A DNA stretch of 64,000 nucleotides from Chitinophaga ginsengisoli (GTDB taxonomy: Bacteria; Bacteroidota; Bacteroidia; Chitinophagales; Chitinophagaceae), in contig NZ_PYGK01000001.1 in NCBI RefSeq assembly GCF_003014595.1, positions 248,001-312,000 of the forward strand. Direction: 5' to 3'. Shown in pieces: positions 52,409 to 60,102 of the stretch. The position numbers and the translations under genes are program-made. Numbering within the stretch: position 1 is the stretch's first letter; each line of letters begins with the position of its first letter. The notes beneath the pieces were generated by a model. The model made no database searches. It worked only from the letters and a program-made list of their open reading frames with translations, and was not told the origin of the DNA.

Positions 52409-53551
52409 ATGAAGAAATGGGCGCTATGCCTTGCCGCTTTCTGCACCACAGCGGCGATCGCACAAACAACCAATAAAGAAGGCAGTAACTATAAGTTCAC
52501 TGTTATTAAGAACCTCGATGCAGGTGATGTAGAAAACCAAGGCAATACCGGTACATGCTGGTCCTTCTCAGGACTTTCTTTCTTCCAGGCCGAAGCGCTT
52601 CGCAATGGAAAAGGTAAGAATGTCAATCTCAGCGAGATGTATGTAGTAAGAAAAATGTATCCCCTGAAGGCATCCAACTATGTACGTATGCACGGTAAAG
52701 CCAATTTCGGTGAGGGCGGCGGCTTCCCCGACGACCTGCTCTGTCTTCGTGAATATGGTCTCGTACCTCAAAGTGTATACGATGGCAATCGTGTAAAAAC
52801 TTACAATCATGCCGAAATGACATCCCTCCTGGATGGTATGGTGAAGAAGATCGGCGCTACCGAAGCTACCATCAACCCAAACTGGAGCAAAGCTTTTGAT
52901 GGTGTATTGAACGCCTACATCGGAGATGCTCCTGAAAAATTCGAGTACAACGGTAAGAGCTATACTCCCAAAACTTTTGCGAAGGAACTGGGACTGGATG
53001 CAGATGATTATGTAATGATCACTTCTTTCACTCATCATCCTTATTATCAGCAATTTGTACTGGAAGTTCCGGACAACTGGAATTGGGATAAAATGTATAA
53101 CGTTCCCCTGAACGACCTGACTGCCATCACAGAAAACGCTATCCAGAATGGCTATACGGTTGCCTGGGCTTCTGACGTAAGCGAAAAAGGTTTCAACTTT
53201 GCACAGGGTCTGGCTATCGTTCCTGACGTAGCGGGCCTCTCACAGGATCAATTGGCAAAAGCATTCACTGAACCAGTGAAAGAACTGACCATCACTCCGG
53301 AAGTACGTCAGCAGGCTTTTGATAATTTCGAAACACAGGATGATCACGGTATGCACATCGTGGGTATGGCAAAAGATCAGAACGGGAAAGTATTCTTCCG
53401 TGTGAAGAATTCCTGGGGAACAGCTAATCCTGGTAGCGGATATTTCTACGCATCTGAGCCATTCTTTGCTTATAAGACCACCAGCATCATGCTGAACAAA
53501 AAAGCAATTCCTGTGGATATTGCGAAGAAGTTAGGTATCAAACAATCATAA
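52409..53551 (+). CDS. C1 family cysteine peptidase (aminopeptidase C-like), secreted
   Basis: A 380-residue papain-like peptidase with signal peptide (residues 1-19, ending AIAQ). The active-site Cys is in NQGNTGTCWSFS, the His in DDHGMHIVG, and the Asn in VKNSWG; the oxyanion Gln is the Q of NQGNTG. The family is bleomycin hydrolase/PepC-like (C1B). Being secreted, it probably degrades extracytoplasmic peptides. It is followed by a short terminator and a 0.9-kb gene-free stretch. Confidence 0.9.
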   Translation: MKKWALCLAAFCTTAAIAQTTNKEGSNYKFTVIKNLDAGDVENQGNTGTCWSFSGLSFFQAEALRNGKGKNVNLSEMYVVRKMYPLKASNYVRMHGKANFGEGGGFPDDLLCLREYGLVPQSVYDGNRVKTYNHAEMTSLLDGMVKKIGATEATINPNWSKAFDGVLNAYIGDAPEKFEYNGKSYTPKTFAKELGLDADDYVMITSFTHHPYYQQFVLEVPDNWNWDKMYNVPLNDLTAITENAIQNGYTVAWASDVSEKGFNFAQGLAIVPDVAGLSQDQLAKAFTEPVKELTITPEVRQQAFDNFETQDDHGMHIVGMAKDQNGKVFFRVKNSWGTANPGSGYFYASEPFFAYKTTSIMLNKKAIPVDIAKKLGIKQS

Positions 53552-53572
53552 TTATCTTTCTTTTTTATAGTG

Positions 53573-53603
53573 GCGGCTGTCTCGATTGGGGCAGCCGTTT
53601 TTA
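53573..53603 (+). terminator. Terminator of the C1 peptidase gene
   Basis: CGGCTG (53574-53579) pairs with CAGCCG (53592-53597), followed by TTTTTATTT. Confidence 0.75.
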
Positions 53604-53631
53604 TTTGCGTTTATATCGGGCCTTTTGAACG

Positions 53632-53838
53632 TTCCCTTTGGGGTTTAAGGCGGTGATTTATTGAGGTTGAGGATACTGCGACGGTTTCAGGCTGGGATCA
53701 CTGGCTGAGTTCTTTGAAGCTTCTTGTCTATGCAGCTTCGGATGGTCGTATTGGGCAGTAGAATATATATTAAACCCCTGGTGGGGCGTATCAGCAGCTT
53801 CAAACAACTTAGGCCAGCGATTCCCACCTGAACCCGCG
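53632..53838 (+). repeat. Nested palindromic element, copy A
   Basis: About 207 bp. Its two ends (53679-53723 and 53793-53838) are imperfect inverted repeats of a ~45-bp core: outer arm with GTTCTTTGAAGCTTCT, inner arm (complement) with GTTGTTTGAAGCTGCT. The whole copy is found again in inverted orientation at 54031-54218. Confidence 0.85.
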
Positions 53839-54030
53839 CTGCTTCGGATGCTCCAATTATAATGGAAGTTCTTTCTCTTCTAGTGGGATATGGAGATATG
53901 AAATGCTCTACTATCTATCAGCCACCGTCTAATCGGCACTGTTAATGAAAGCACTTTTGAAATAGGGTTACAAACTTACTTTATCCTAAAGTGATAGGCA
54001 CGTCTCTTTATAAGAGGACGACCTGATTCC

Positions 54031-54218
54031 GGACGGGGTTCAGGTGGAGACTACTGGTCTAAGTTGTTTGAAGCTGCTGGTACGCTTGACAGGAGTTTAA
54101 TAGACAACCCAATGCCCAATACGGCCTCCAAAGCTAAATAGATAAGAAGCTTCAAAGAGCTCAGCCAGTAGTCCCACCTGAAAACCCGTCGTATCCTCAA
54201 CGCTTAAACACCAAAAGA
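54031..54218 (-). repeat. Nested palindromic element, copy B (inverted)
   Basis: About 188 bp, inverted relative to copy A with roughly 75-80 percent identity by eye. Inner arm 54031-54078 (CTAAGTTGTTTGAAGCTGCT), outer arm 54145-54191 (AGAAGCTTCAAAGAGCTCAG), shared middle block GCCCAATACG. The end GTATCCTCAACGCTTAAACA matches the complement of the start of copy A. Confidence 0.85.
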
Positions 54219-54463
54219 CATCATTGCCTAAGTCAAGTATCACCATTTCATACAGCACATTTCATCCTGTTTTGATACCCAACGCAGCCAATCAAAAAGC
54301 ATCTTTATAAACAATAAAAGTCGGAGTATTTACACCTAAAAAAGAAGAGATTTCCAGCCTAAATATTTATTTGACAAAAGCAACCAAATTAATTGACAAA
54401 GTCATTTATAATAAACAAAACACAATACAGCAAATGGCTTATAAGCAATGAGCATAGCAAGTA

Positions 54464-54811
54464 TCACTTGCCTTCGAGACGCTGCGCCTCCTGGTAACTC
54501 CCTAATCTCAACTTTACCGGTAACTGCGTTTGCTTCTCCCAATTCCACTCTTTTTTACAGAAAAAACCGAAATGTTGCTGATAGTAATCATTCGGTGCAA
54601 GCGGGGATTTTGTGGTAGCTATCCCCCTGTTTTCTGTAACCGGATATGAGGACAAATACACGGGCGCAGTTACCTCCTTCGGAGATGCTAACAAGAACTT
54701 ACTTGACTTTGTCAAAGGATAAAGCGGAGCCACTATTATCTTGCGCTGCGCAGATATATGCGACAGGCAAGTAGTTAGGATCAAGCCCGCGATGGACAAT
54801 ACTTTCTTCAT
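54464..54811 (-). CDS. Small secreted protein of unknown function
   Basis: A 115-residue protein with a signal peptide (MKKVLSIAGLILTTCLSHISA, cleavage near AQR). The mature part is mixed (IIVAPLYPLTKSSKF, SYPVTENRGIATTKSPLAP) and ends with GFFCKKEWNWEKQTQLPVKLRLGS in a region split by one Cys. I recognise no family. It is 11 bp downstream of tsaC on the same strand, so it may be the last gene of that unit. ATG 54811 chosen over TTG 54817. Confidence 0.65.
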   Translation of the reverse strand: MKKVLSIAGLILTTCLSHISAQRKIIVAPLYPLTKSSKFLLASPKEVTAPVYLSSYPVTENRGIATTKSPLAPNDYYQQHFGFFCKKEWNWEKQTQLPVKLRLGSYQEAQRLEGK

Positions 54812-54822
54812 AATCAATGCAT

Positions 54823-55440
54823 TTATGCTAAGGCCTCCCAGCTGCCAGCACCCTCCCTGATCAGTTCCGGCTCATCGCCTGTACAATCTACAACCGTAGA
54901 AAAGGTCAATCCTCCCAATCCACCATCCACTACGATATCCACAATCTTCCCAAACTTCTCATGAATGATCTCCGGATCCGTGTATTCCTCTACGTATTCA
55001 TCCACGGGAAGAGAAGTGCTCATTACAGGATTGCCCAACTCTTTTACAATGGCTCTGCATATATTATTATCAGGCACACGGATACCGACAGTATCTTTTT
55101 TGGCCTTTAACATACGAGGCACTGCCCGGCTGGCCGGTAAGATGAAGGTGTATGGTCCCGGTAAGGCCTTTTTCAGCATGCGGAATGTGGGCGTATCCAC
55201 ACTCTTTGCATAATCTGACAAATGACTCAGGTCATAACAGATAAAAGAGAACTGTGCTTTGGCCGGGTTAATGTGTTTGATCTGGCAGATCCTTTCCACA
55301 GCCTTATGCTGACAGATATCGCAGCCCATACCATATACAGTATCGGTAGGATAGATGATCACACCGCCGTCTTTCAAACACTCTACAATTGTTTTTAAAT
55401 GACGGGGGTTCGGATTGTCCGGATGTAAGGTTAAGAGCAT
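54823..55440 (-). CDS. tsaC: Threonylcarbamoyl-AMP synthase (TsaC/Sua5/YrdC)
   Basis: A 205-residue YrdC-domain protein, the first enzyme of t6A37 tRNA modification (forms threonylcarbamoyl-AMP from Thr, bicarbonate and ATP). Motifs: GGVIIYPTDTVYGMGCD, KAQFSFICYDLSHLSDYA, PGPYTFILPAS, VGIRVPDN and PVMSTSLPVDEYV. The length fits the short TsaC form, without the Sua5 C-terminal domain. A -7 box is 4 bp from the ATG. Confidence 0.94.
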   Translation of the reverse strand: MLLTLHPDNPNPRHLKTIVECLKDGGVIIYPTDTVYGMGCDICQHKAVERICQIKHINPAKAQFSFICYDLSHLSDYAKSVDTPTFRMLKKALPGPYTFILPASRAVPRMLKAKKDTVGIRVPDNNICRAIVKELGNPVMSTSLPVDEYVEEYTDPEIIHEKFGKIVDIVVDGGLGGLTFSTVVDCTGDEPELIREGAGSWEALA

Positions 55441-55444
55441 ATTA

Positions 55445-55452
55445 CAAATTTA
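55445..55452 (-). promoter_or_regulatory. -7 promoter element (TAAATTTG) for tsaC
   Basis: Matches TAnnTTTG on the minus strand and ends 4 bp before the ATG, again suggesting a leaderless transcript. Confidence 0.5.
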
Positions 55453-55551
55453 CGAAACTACACGGTGAAGCCGTCCCAATTTCCAGGCCAACACGTTTTC
55501 CACATTAAATAATCTTACTATCTTTCCAACCAATTTGCAAAACAGATCTGG

Positions 55552-56265
55552 ATGAATTTAAAAGGGATTGTTCCGAGAACCTGGAGAAGGCTGAAAAAGA
55601 TTGCACTCATTCTATTCATTGCTCAATTCGTTTACATTATAATATTAAAGTGGGTCAATCCTCCGATCACCCTTACCATGATATCTTCCTGGTTTAGCCT
55701 TATCGGAACCGATAAACATTTCCATAAGACATGGGCCGACTATGATGAGATCTCTCAACATGCCAAGCTGGCAGTATTGGCCAGTGAGGATCAGCTGTTC
55801 CCTGATCACAATGGATTTGATTTTAAGTCCATCGAGAAGGCGATGAAACACAACCAGAAAAGTAAAAAGATCCGGGGAGCCAGCACGATCAGTCAGCAGG
55901 TAGCAAAAAATGTGTTTCTCTGGCAGGGACGTAGCTGGGTGCGGAAAGGACTGGAGGTCTATTTTACTTTTATGATCGAAAAGATCTGGGGTAAAGAGCG
56001 GATCCTGGAAATGTATCTGAATGTAGCGCAGACAGGGGATGGTATTTTCGGGATAGAAGCAGCGTCGCAACAATATTACCACAAAAGTGCCGCCAGCCTG
56101 AATCGTGAACAGGCCGCCATGATCGCTGCCTGCCTTCCAAATCCAATAAAATATACAGTAACTCCTCCGGCGCGTATTACCTCTTACCGTCAGCGGAAAA
56201 TATTACAGCAGATGCGGTTCATTGCTCCGGATCCGGATATATCTGAACTGGTGAGCAGTAAATAA
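55552..56265 (+). CDS. mtgA: Monofunctional peptidoglycan glycosyltransferase
   Basis: A 237-residue GT51 enzyme that polymerises lipid II into glycan strands. One N-terminal membrane helix (about 15-37). Catalytic motifs: ASEDQLFPDHNGFD (the catalytic Glu), RGASTISQQVAKNVFLW, and GKERILEMYLNVAQTG. No transpeptidase domain, so it matches MtgA. Convergent with the nadR-like gene, 2 bp apart. Confidence 0.94.
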   Translation: MNLKGIVPRTWRRLKKIALILFIAQFVYIIILKWVNPPITLTMISSWFSLIGTDKHFHKTWADYDEISQHAKLAVLASEDQLFPDHNGFDFKSIEKAMKHNQKSKKIRGASTISQQVAKNVFLWQGRSWVRKGLEVYFTFMIEKIWGKERILEMYLNVAQTGDGIFGIEAASQQYYHKSAASLNREQAAMIAACLPNPIKYTVTPPARITSYRQRKILQQMRFIAPDPDISELVSSK

Positions 56266-56267
56266 TA

Positions 56268-56798
56268 TCAGCTGTTCTTCGTTTTCAGCAGGTTATCCAC
56301 AGCAGCTATTGCCAGCGACTTCCTTTCTTCAAAACCACCTCTGATCTCTATCCAGGGTACACCTGATCCGGCTATGAGGTTTTTATAGACATTGTAAAAA
56401 TACTCCCGCATCACGGGATCGGGGTATTCCCGTTGCGGATCTTCCTCCCAGGGAATATCAATATAGGTTAACAGGTACAGATCATAGTGACGGTTTGCCA
56501 CGTGCTCCAGTATCCTGGGATCACAGGTGCCGTACTTATGTTCACTCCATACCTTGATGACATGCAGGTCGGTATCGCAGATCAATACTTTGTTGGCCTG
56601 TTTCGCCAGATCATCTTCCAATGCCAGCTGACCTTCCGCTATCGTGAGCAGGTCGTGTTGTTCATAGGACCGGGGCAACTCCTCCAGGTATTGGCGCGCA
56701 TACTCGGGCACCCATATCGTTTGATAATGTGCCGCCAGCTGTTCACTCAATGTACTCTTTCCGGTAGATTCCGGCCCTATAACAACTACTCTCAACAT
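56268..56798 (-). CDS. nadR: NadR-like ATPase/kinase (nicotinamide riboside kinase domain)
   Basis: A 176-residue P-loop protein with Walker A GPESTGKST, then VPEYARQYLE and ICDTDLHVIKVWSEHKYG. These match the ribosylnicotinamide kinase part of NadR; the adenylyltransferase and HTH parts are missing. It would phosphorylate nicotinamide riboside imported by PnuC, whose gene lies 9 bp upstream in the same orientation. Thus a two-gene NAD salvage unit. Confidence 0.88.
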   Translation of the reverse strand: MLRVVVIGPESTGKSTLSEQLAAHYQTIWVPEYARQYLEELPRSYEQHDLLTIAEGQLALEDDLAKQANKVLICDTDLHVIKVWSEHKYGTCDPRILEHVANRHYDLYLLTYIDIPWEEDPQREYPDPVMREYFYNVYKNLIAGSGVPWIEIRGGFEERKSLAIAAVDNLLKTKNS

Positions 56799-56807
56799 AT
56801 AATAGAA

Positions 56808-57443
56808 TTACTTAGCGATTCCTGCGGCGTGTTGTTCCCGCCAGATCCTTCTCCAGCTGAAATAACCCAACACAGCAACAATGAACAGGAATATTGTCAA
56901 TACTGCCGTAGGCAATAAATGTTTGTGGAACAATAAGGGTATAGCCACCAGATTGGATACATTGAGTACCAGCCAGTTCTCTATCTTTCGCTTTGCCAGT
57001 AGCCACATACCGCTGCAGGCTGTAGCAGACACAAACGCATCTATCAAAGGAACGTCGGAGTTGGAATAATGACTGAGCAGATAGGCAAAGACAGCCCAGC
57101 CGATAACAGTTATTAACACCGTCACTATCCATTCCCGGCGACTGGCCCATTCCACCGGCGTTTCAGGGTCGTTGTCCCTTTTTTTCGCCCAGTGGTACCA
57201 GCCATATACGCTCATAACGAAATAATAGATATTTAAAGTCGCTTCAGCATATAAGCGAAACTGTTCCCTGGACAAAAGATAAGCATAGATACCTGTGCTC
57301 ACTAATCCCGTAGGGTACAACCATATACTATTCTGTTTACTGCAAATCACGCTAATCGCGCCAAATAGCGCCGCAACTATCTCCAGCCAGCTCATTGCGC
57401 GTATCCCTTCCTGTAAGCCCTGATATAATACGTCAAAATTCAT
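56808..57443 (-). CDS. pnuC: Nicotinamide riboside transporter PnuC
   Basis: A 211-residue membrane protein with about seven helices. The PnuC pattern includes WLEIVAALFGAISVICSKQNSIWLYPTGLVST in pieces, SVYGWYHWAK, LIDAFVSATACSGMWLLAKRK and ENWLVLNVSNLVAIPLL. It imports nicotinamide riboside by facilitated diffusion; trapping depends on the kinase encoded next. The upstream gene (PNGase-like) ends 19 bp before, so all three may share a transcript. Confidence 0.93.
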   Translation of the reverse strand: MNFDVLYQGLQEGIRAMSWLEIVAALFGAISVICSKQNSIWLYPTGLVSTGIYAYLLSREQFRLYAEATLNIYYFVMSVYGWYHWAKKRDNDPETPVEWASRREWIVTVLITVIGWAVFAYLLSHYSNSDVPLIDAFVSATACSGMWLLAKRKIENWLVLNVSNLVAIPLLFHKHLLPTAVLTIFLFIVAVLGYFSWRRIWREQHAAGIAK

Positions 57444-57462
57444 GTTCCAAAGTTATACTGCC

Positions 57463-59136
57463 TTATTTATCTCCTATCAGACAGCCAGAAACGTTCCAGG
57501 CGCTAAAGCTGTTTCCCTCACGTTCTCCCAGTGGGATCTTCACTTTAAAGGTATGCTCTCCAGGTGTCAGATCGGGTAGGGGAATAGTAATTGGTTCTGT
57601 TACCCCCCCCGGACACCAGTTGGACCGGCTCAGGTCTGAAGAGGCCAGACCGTTTACAAAATTAGCAGTTGCCGGGTTTGATAAGCGGAAGTTACCACAA
57701 TCTGTACGCCATGGAATGAAATGATATACCCGCATTCCATCTATGAAGATCTCGTTCAGCTTTTTATTGAATTCGTCTCCACCGCCCCAGCCACCGTGGC
57801 CGGTAGTTGTATAGCGCAGGCGTAGGTTTTTCAATCCTTCGGGGATATTTACAGTCACCTGCAGCGAATCCTTTCCAAACATAGTACCGTATTCCTGGTT
57901 CGCCATTTCCATCAGGTTGGTAGTATTGAAAACAGGCATCACCCAATGTCCTGCTGTTGTATCTTTCTGATCACTGTCAGCCGGATAGTATTTCAGGCGC
58001 AGGCTCACTTTATGGCCGCCTTTGTCATAGTTTCCGATGTACATACCTAACCAGACTTCTCCCTGTAAACGGGGCAACAATTCAGTAATATCCTGACGGT
58101 ATACGGCAGAATCAGCCCACTGGTAGCCTTTTATTTTCACCTTCTCGTTATAGTAATTGATGCCGAAAGGAGTGAAAAAGCGCATCAACTCCATAGCTGG
58201 CAGATATTTATCTGTTGCTGCAACACCGCGGTATTTCTCATGATAAACAGGTAGTGCCGTTACGCCGTTTTTCAAACCATCCAGGAAGGATATCTTCTTA
58301 TCCAGCGGGATCATAAACAGGGAGCCGGTACGGTCGTAAGAATCGCCGTTAGAGTATTCCGCCACTTCTGCAAACAGCGTAACATCCATGTTTTCAGGCA
58401 GTTTTACCTTTTTAAGGATAACAGTTCCGCCGGCGTAGTGGTAAGTTACATTCTCCTGATCATCAGCAGGATCATTAAATTTATTTCCCCAGCTGATCTG
58501 TTCCTGGTTGAAGATGTGCAGGGTGTTGAACCTGTTCTCAATCACCTGTCGCAGATAGGTCGCATCGTCCACCATCGTTCCCATAGCAGCCGGCCATTTC
58601 AGTTCTTCGTCTTTGATATTCCGTACGTCAACCTTTGTTGCGATATATTCGGAGGTGCCATTACGCAGTGTTCTCAATATCAGGCCCAGACCCGGGGCAA
58701 AGTTCTGTACGGGTGTGCCTTTGTAGGGAAGGGCATCGGTATACCAGATCTCAATACTATTAGAGCGCACCTTTACTTTCGCTTTTTTACAGGGGTATCC
58801 CAGCACAGTATCGGTTCCCGGCAGCAGTTCCGGCTGATCATAAGCACTGAAGGCTTTTTTGAATGTCAGCAGTTCTCCTTCTTTATTGGTGATCATCTGG
58901 TAGGTGGCTTTTCCCTTGTTGTCCAGGAACTGCCGTTCCTTCTGCACAATGCTATTCAGCGCCTGATAGCTGGCCTTGTTTCCCTGGATGACCAGTTTCA
59001 GATTTCCCTCAGGAACGTCTTTCCCGTTGTACCGGAAGCCATAGGTAATTTCAACACCTGGCTTTTCCTGCCCCGATTGTGCCTGTATTCCCCCTGTTAT
59101 TAACAGGGCGATCCACAGTAATGAGTGTTTTTTCAT
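57463..59136 (-). CDS. GLPGLI-like domain fused to PNGase F-like N-glycanase
   Basis: A 557-residue secreted protein. Signal peptide 1-19. Residues about 25-175 resemble the GLPGLI family: GYPCKKAKVKVRSNSIEIWY and PVQNFAPGLGLIL. Residues about 215-557 resemble PNGase F (two jelly-roll domains): GDSYDRTGSLFMIP holds the Asp aligning with the catalytic Asp60, and GGGDEFNKKLNEIFIDG the Glu aligning with Glu206; SNWCPGGVTEPITIPL aligns with the WCPG region. PNGase F removes N-glycans from Asn; this enzyme may harvest glycans of eukaryotic glycoproteins. The fusion is unusual. ATG 59136. Confidence 0.8.
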   Translation of the reverse strand: MKKHSLLWIALLITGGIQAQSGQEKPGVEITYGFRYNGKDVPEGNLKLVIQGNKASYQALNSIVQKERQFLDNKGKATYQMITNKEGELLTFKKAFSAYDQPELLPGTDTVLGYPCKKAKVKVRSNSIEIWYTDALPYKGTPVQNFAPGLGLILRTLRNGTSEYIATKVDVRNIKDEELKWPAAMGTMVDDATYLRQVIENRFNTLHIFNQEQISWGNKFNDPADDQENVTYHYAGGTVILKKVKLPENMDVTLFAEVAEYSNGDSYDRTGSLFMIPLDKKISFLDGLKNGVTALPVYHEKYRGVAATDKYLPAMELMRFFTPFGINYYNEKVKIKGYQWADSAVYRQDITELLPRLQGEVWLGMYIGNYDKGGHKVSLRLKYYPADSDQKDTTAGHWVMPVFNTTNLMEMANQEYGTMFGKDSLQVTVNIPEGLKNLRLRYTTTGHGGWGGGDEFNKKLNEIFIDGMRVYHFIPWRTDCGNFRLSNPATANFVNGLASSDLSRSNWCPGGVTEPITIPLPDLTPGEHTFKVKIPLGEREGNSFSAWNVSGCLIGDK

Positions 59137-59184
59137 AAGTATAAAATGTTTCCGAATAAGGGCTAAAGATATATCAGGGACAAT

Positions 59185-59218
59185 AAAAAAGCACAGTCAA
59201 AAGACTGCGCTCTTTTTT
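59185..59218. terminator. Hairpin terminator after nfu
   Basis: An imperfect stem (AAAAAAGCACAGTC with GACTGCGCTCTTTTTT), 4-nt loop, A- and T-runs outside. Lies between nfu and the PNGase-like gene, both minus strand. Confidence 0.65.
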
Positions 59219-59244
59219 AACACTATCATTCTCTCAACTATGGC

Positions 59245-59841
59245 TTACTCTGCTTCTGCCACTACTTCCTTTACTTCAGGGATCATACGCTTCATCATGC
59301 CTTCAATACCGGCTTTCAGCGTGATCATGGAAGAAGGGCAACCTGAACAGGAACCCTGCAGCATCAACGTCACAGTACCGTCTTCGTAATCTTTGAACTG
59401 AATGGCGCCACCATCCATCTCTACTGCTGGTTTAACGTAGTTCTCAAGTAATTCCTTGATACGTTTTACCACATCAGTGTCATCTGCACTTACTTCATTG
59501 GTAGCAGCAGCCTTTGTTACCACTATTTCCTCTTCGTTGATAACGGGACGGTTGTCTTCCAGATATTCCTTCAGGAAGGCTTTTATAGTAGGTATAATAT
59601 CGTTCCAATCAGTGTCAGGCGTCTTTGTCAGCGTAATAAAATTAGCCATAATAAAAACGCCCCTTATAAACGGAAAGCTGAACAGCTCGACAGCCAGAGG
59701 AGATGGCTTTGCGCTGGCCTCATCCGGGAAATCGATGTGCTTACCTGGGTACAACAGCTTGTTAGCCACAAACTTCATTGTTTCCGGGTTTGGCGTCATT
59801 TCCGTATATATGCTGATAATGGGATTGCCTGTTTTAATCAT
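59245..59841 (-). CDS. nfu: NFU-type iron-sulfur cluster carrier
   Basis: A 198-residue protein: N-terminal Nfu_N domain (residues 8-95, with EMTPNPETMKFVANKLL) and C-terminal NifU-like domain (about 120-198) with the cluster motif CSGCPSS and VDGGAIQF-like EMDGGAIQFKDYEDG. It receives Fe-S clusters from the assembly scaffold and passes them to target proteins. The gene has its own -7 box and is isolated by a terminator. Confidence 0.93.
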   Translation of the reverse strand: MIKTGNPIISIYTEMTPNPETMKFVANKLLYPGKHIDFPDEASAKPSPLAVELFSFPFIRGVFIMANFITLTKTPDTDWNDIIPTIKAFLKEYLEDNRPVINEEEIVVTKAAATNEVSADDTDVVKRIKELLENYVKPAVEMDGGAIQFKDYEDGTVTLMLQGSCSGCPSSMITLKAGIEGMMKRMIPEVKEVVAEAE

Positions 59842-59865
59842 GGTTCTCTAAACTTTTTGATGGAA

Positions 59866-59873
59866 CAAAGGTA
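59866..59873 (-). promoter_or_regulatory. -7 promoter element (TACCTTTG) for nfu
   Basis: Matches TAnnTTTG on the minus strand, 24 bp before the ATG at 59841. Confidence 0.5.
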
Positions 59874-60102
59874 GCAACTTTCGTCCACATACCCAGTGGA
59901 ATCAGCGGTTATCCCTATCGAATTTTACAATACGGATATAGAGGATTTTAAAATCACATATGTTTTTTGCCTCTTTTATCCCCATTCCGGCACCGTTTGT
60001 GCTGCTTTATCAACTTCATGGCCGGCAGTCTGTTACTACGGATTGCTTAAATGAATGGTTTTGTTATTTTCGCAGTTTTTCAGGTCTTAACCTACATACC
60101 AG

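Larger units (their letters stand above)
53552..54463. other. Gene-free 0.9-kb region dominated by inverted repeats
   Basis: I find no plausible coding frame. The region holds a terminator, two inverted copies (A and B) of a ~200-bp element that is itself palindromic, and AT-rich sequence (54221-54463) with no visible signal. Confidence 0.75.

Noticed and set aside
53632..54218. Insertion sequence
   Set aside because: No transposase frame, no target-site duplication, and the inner part is non-coding.
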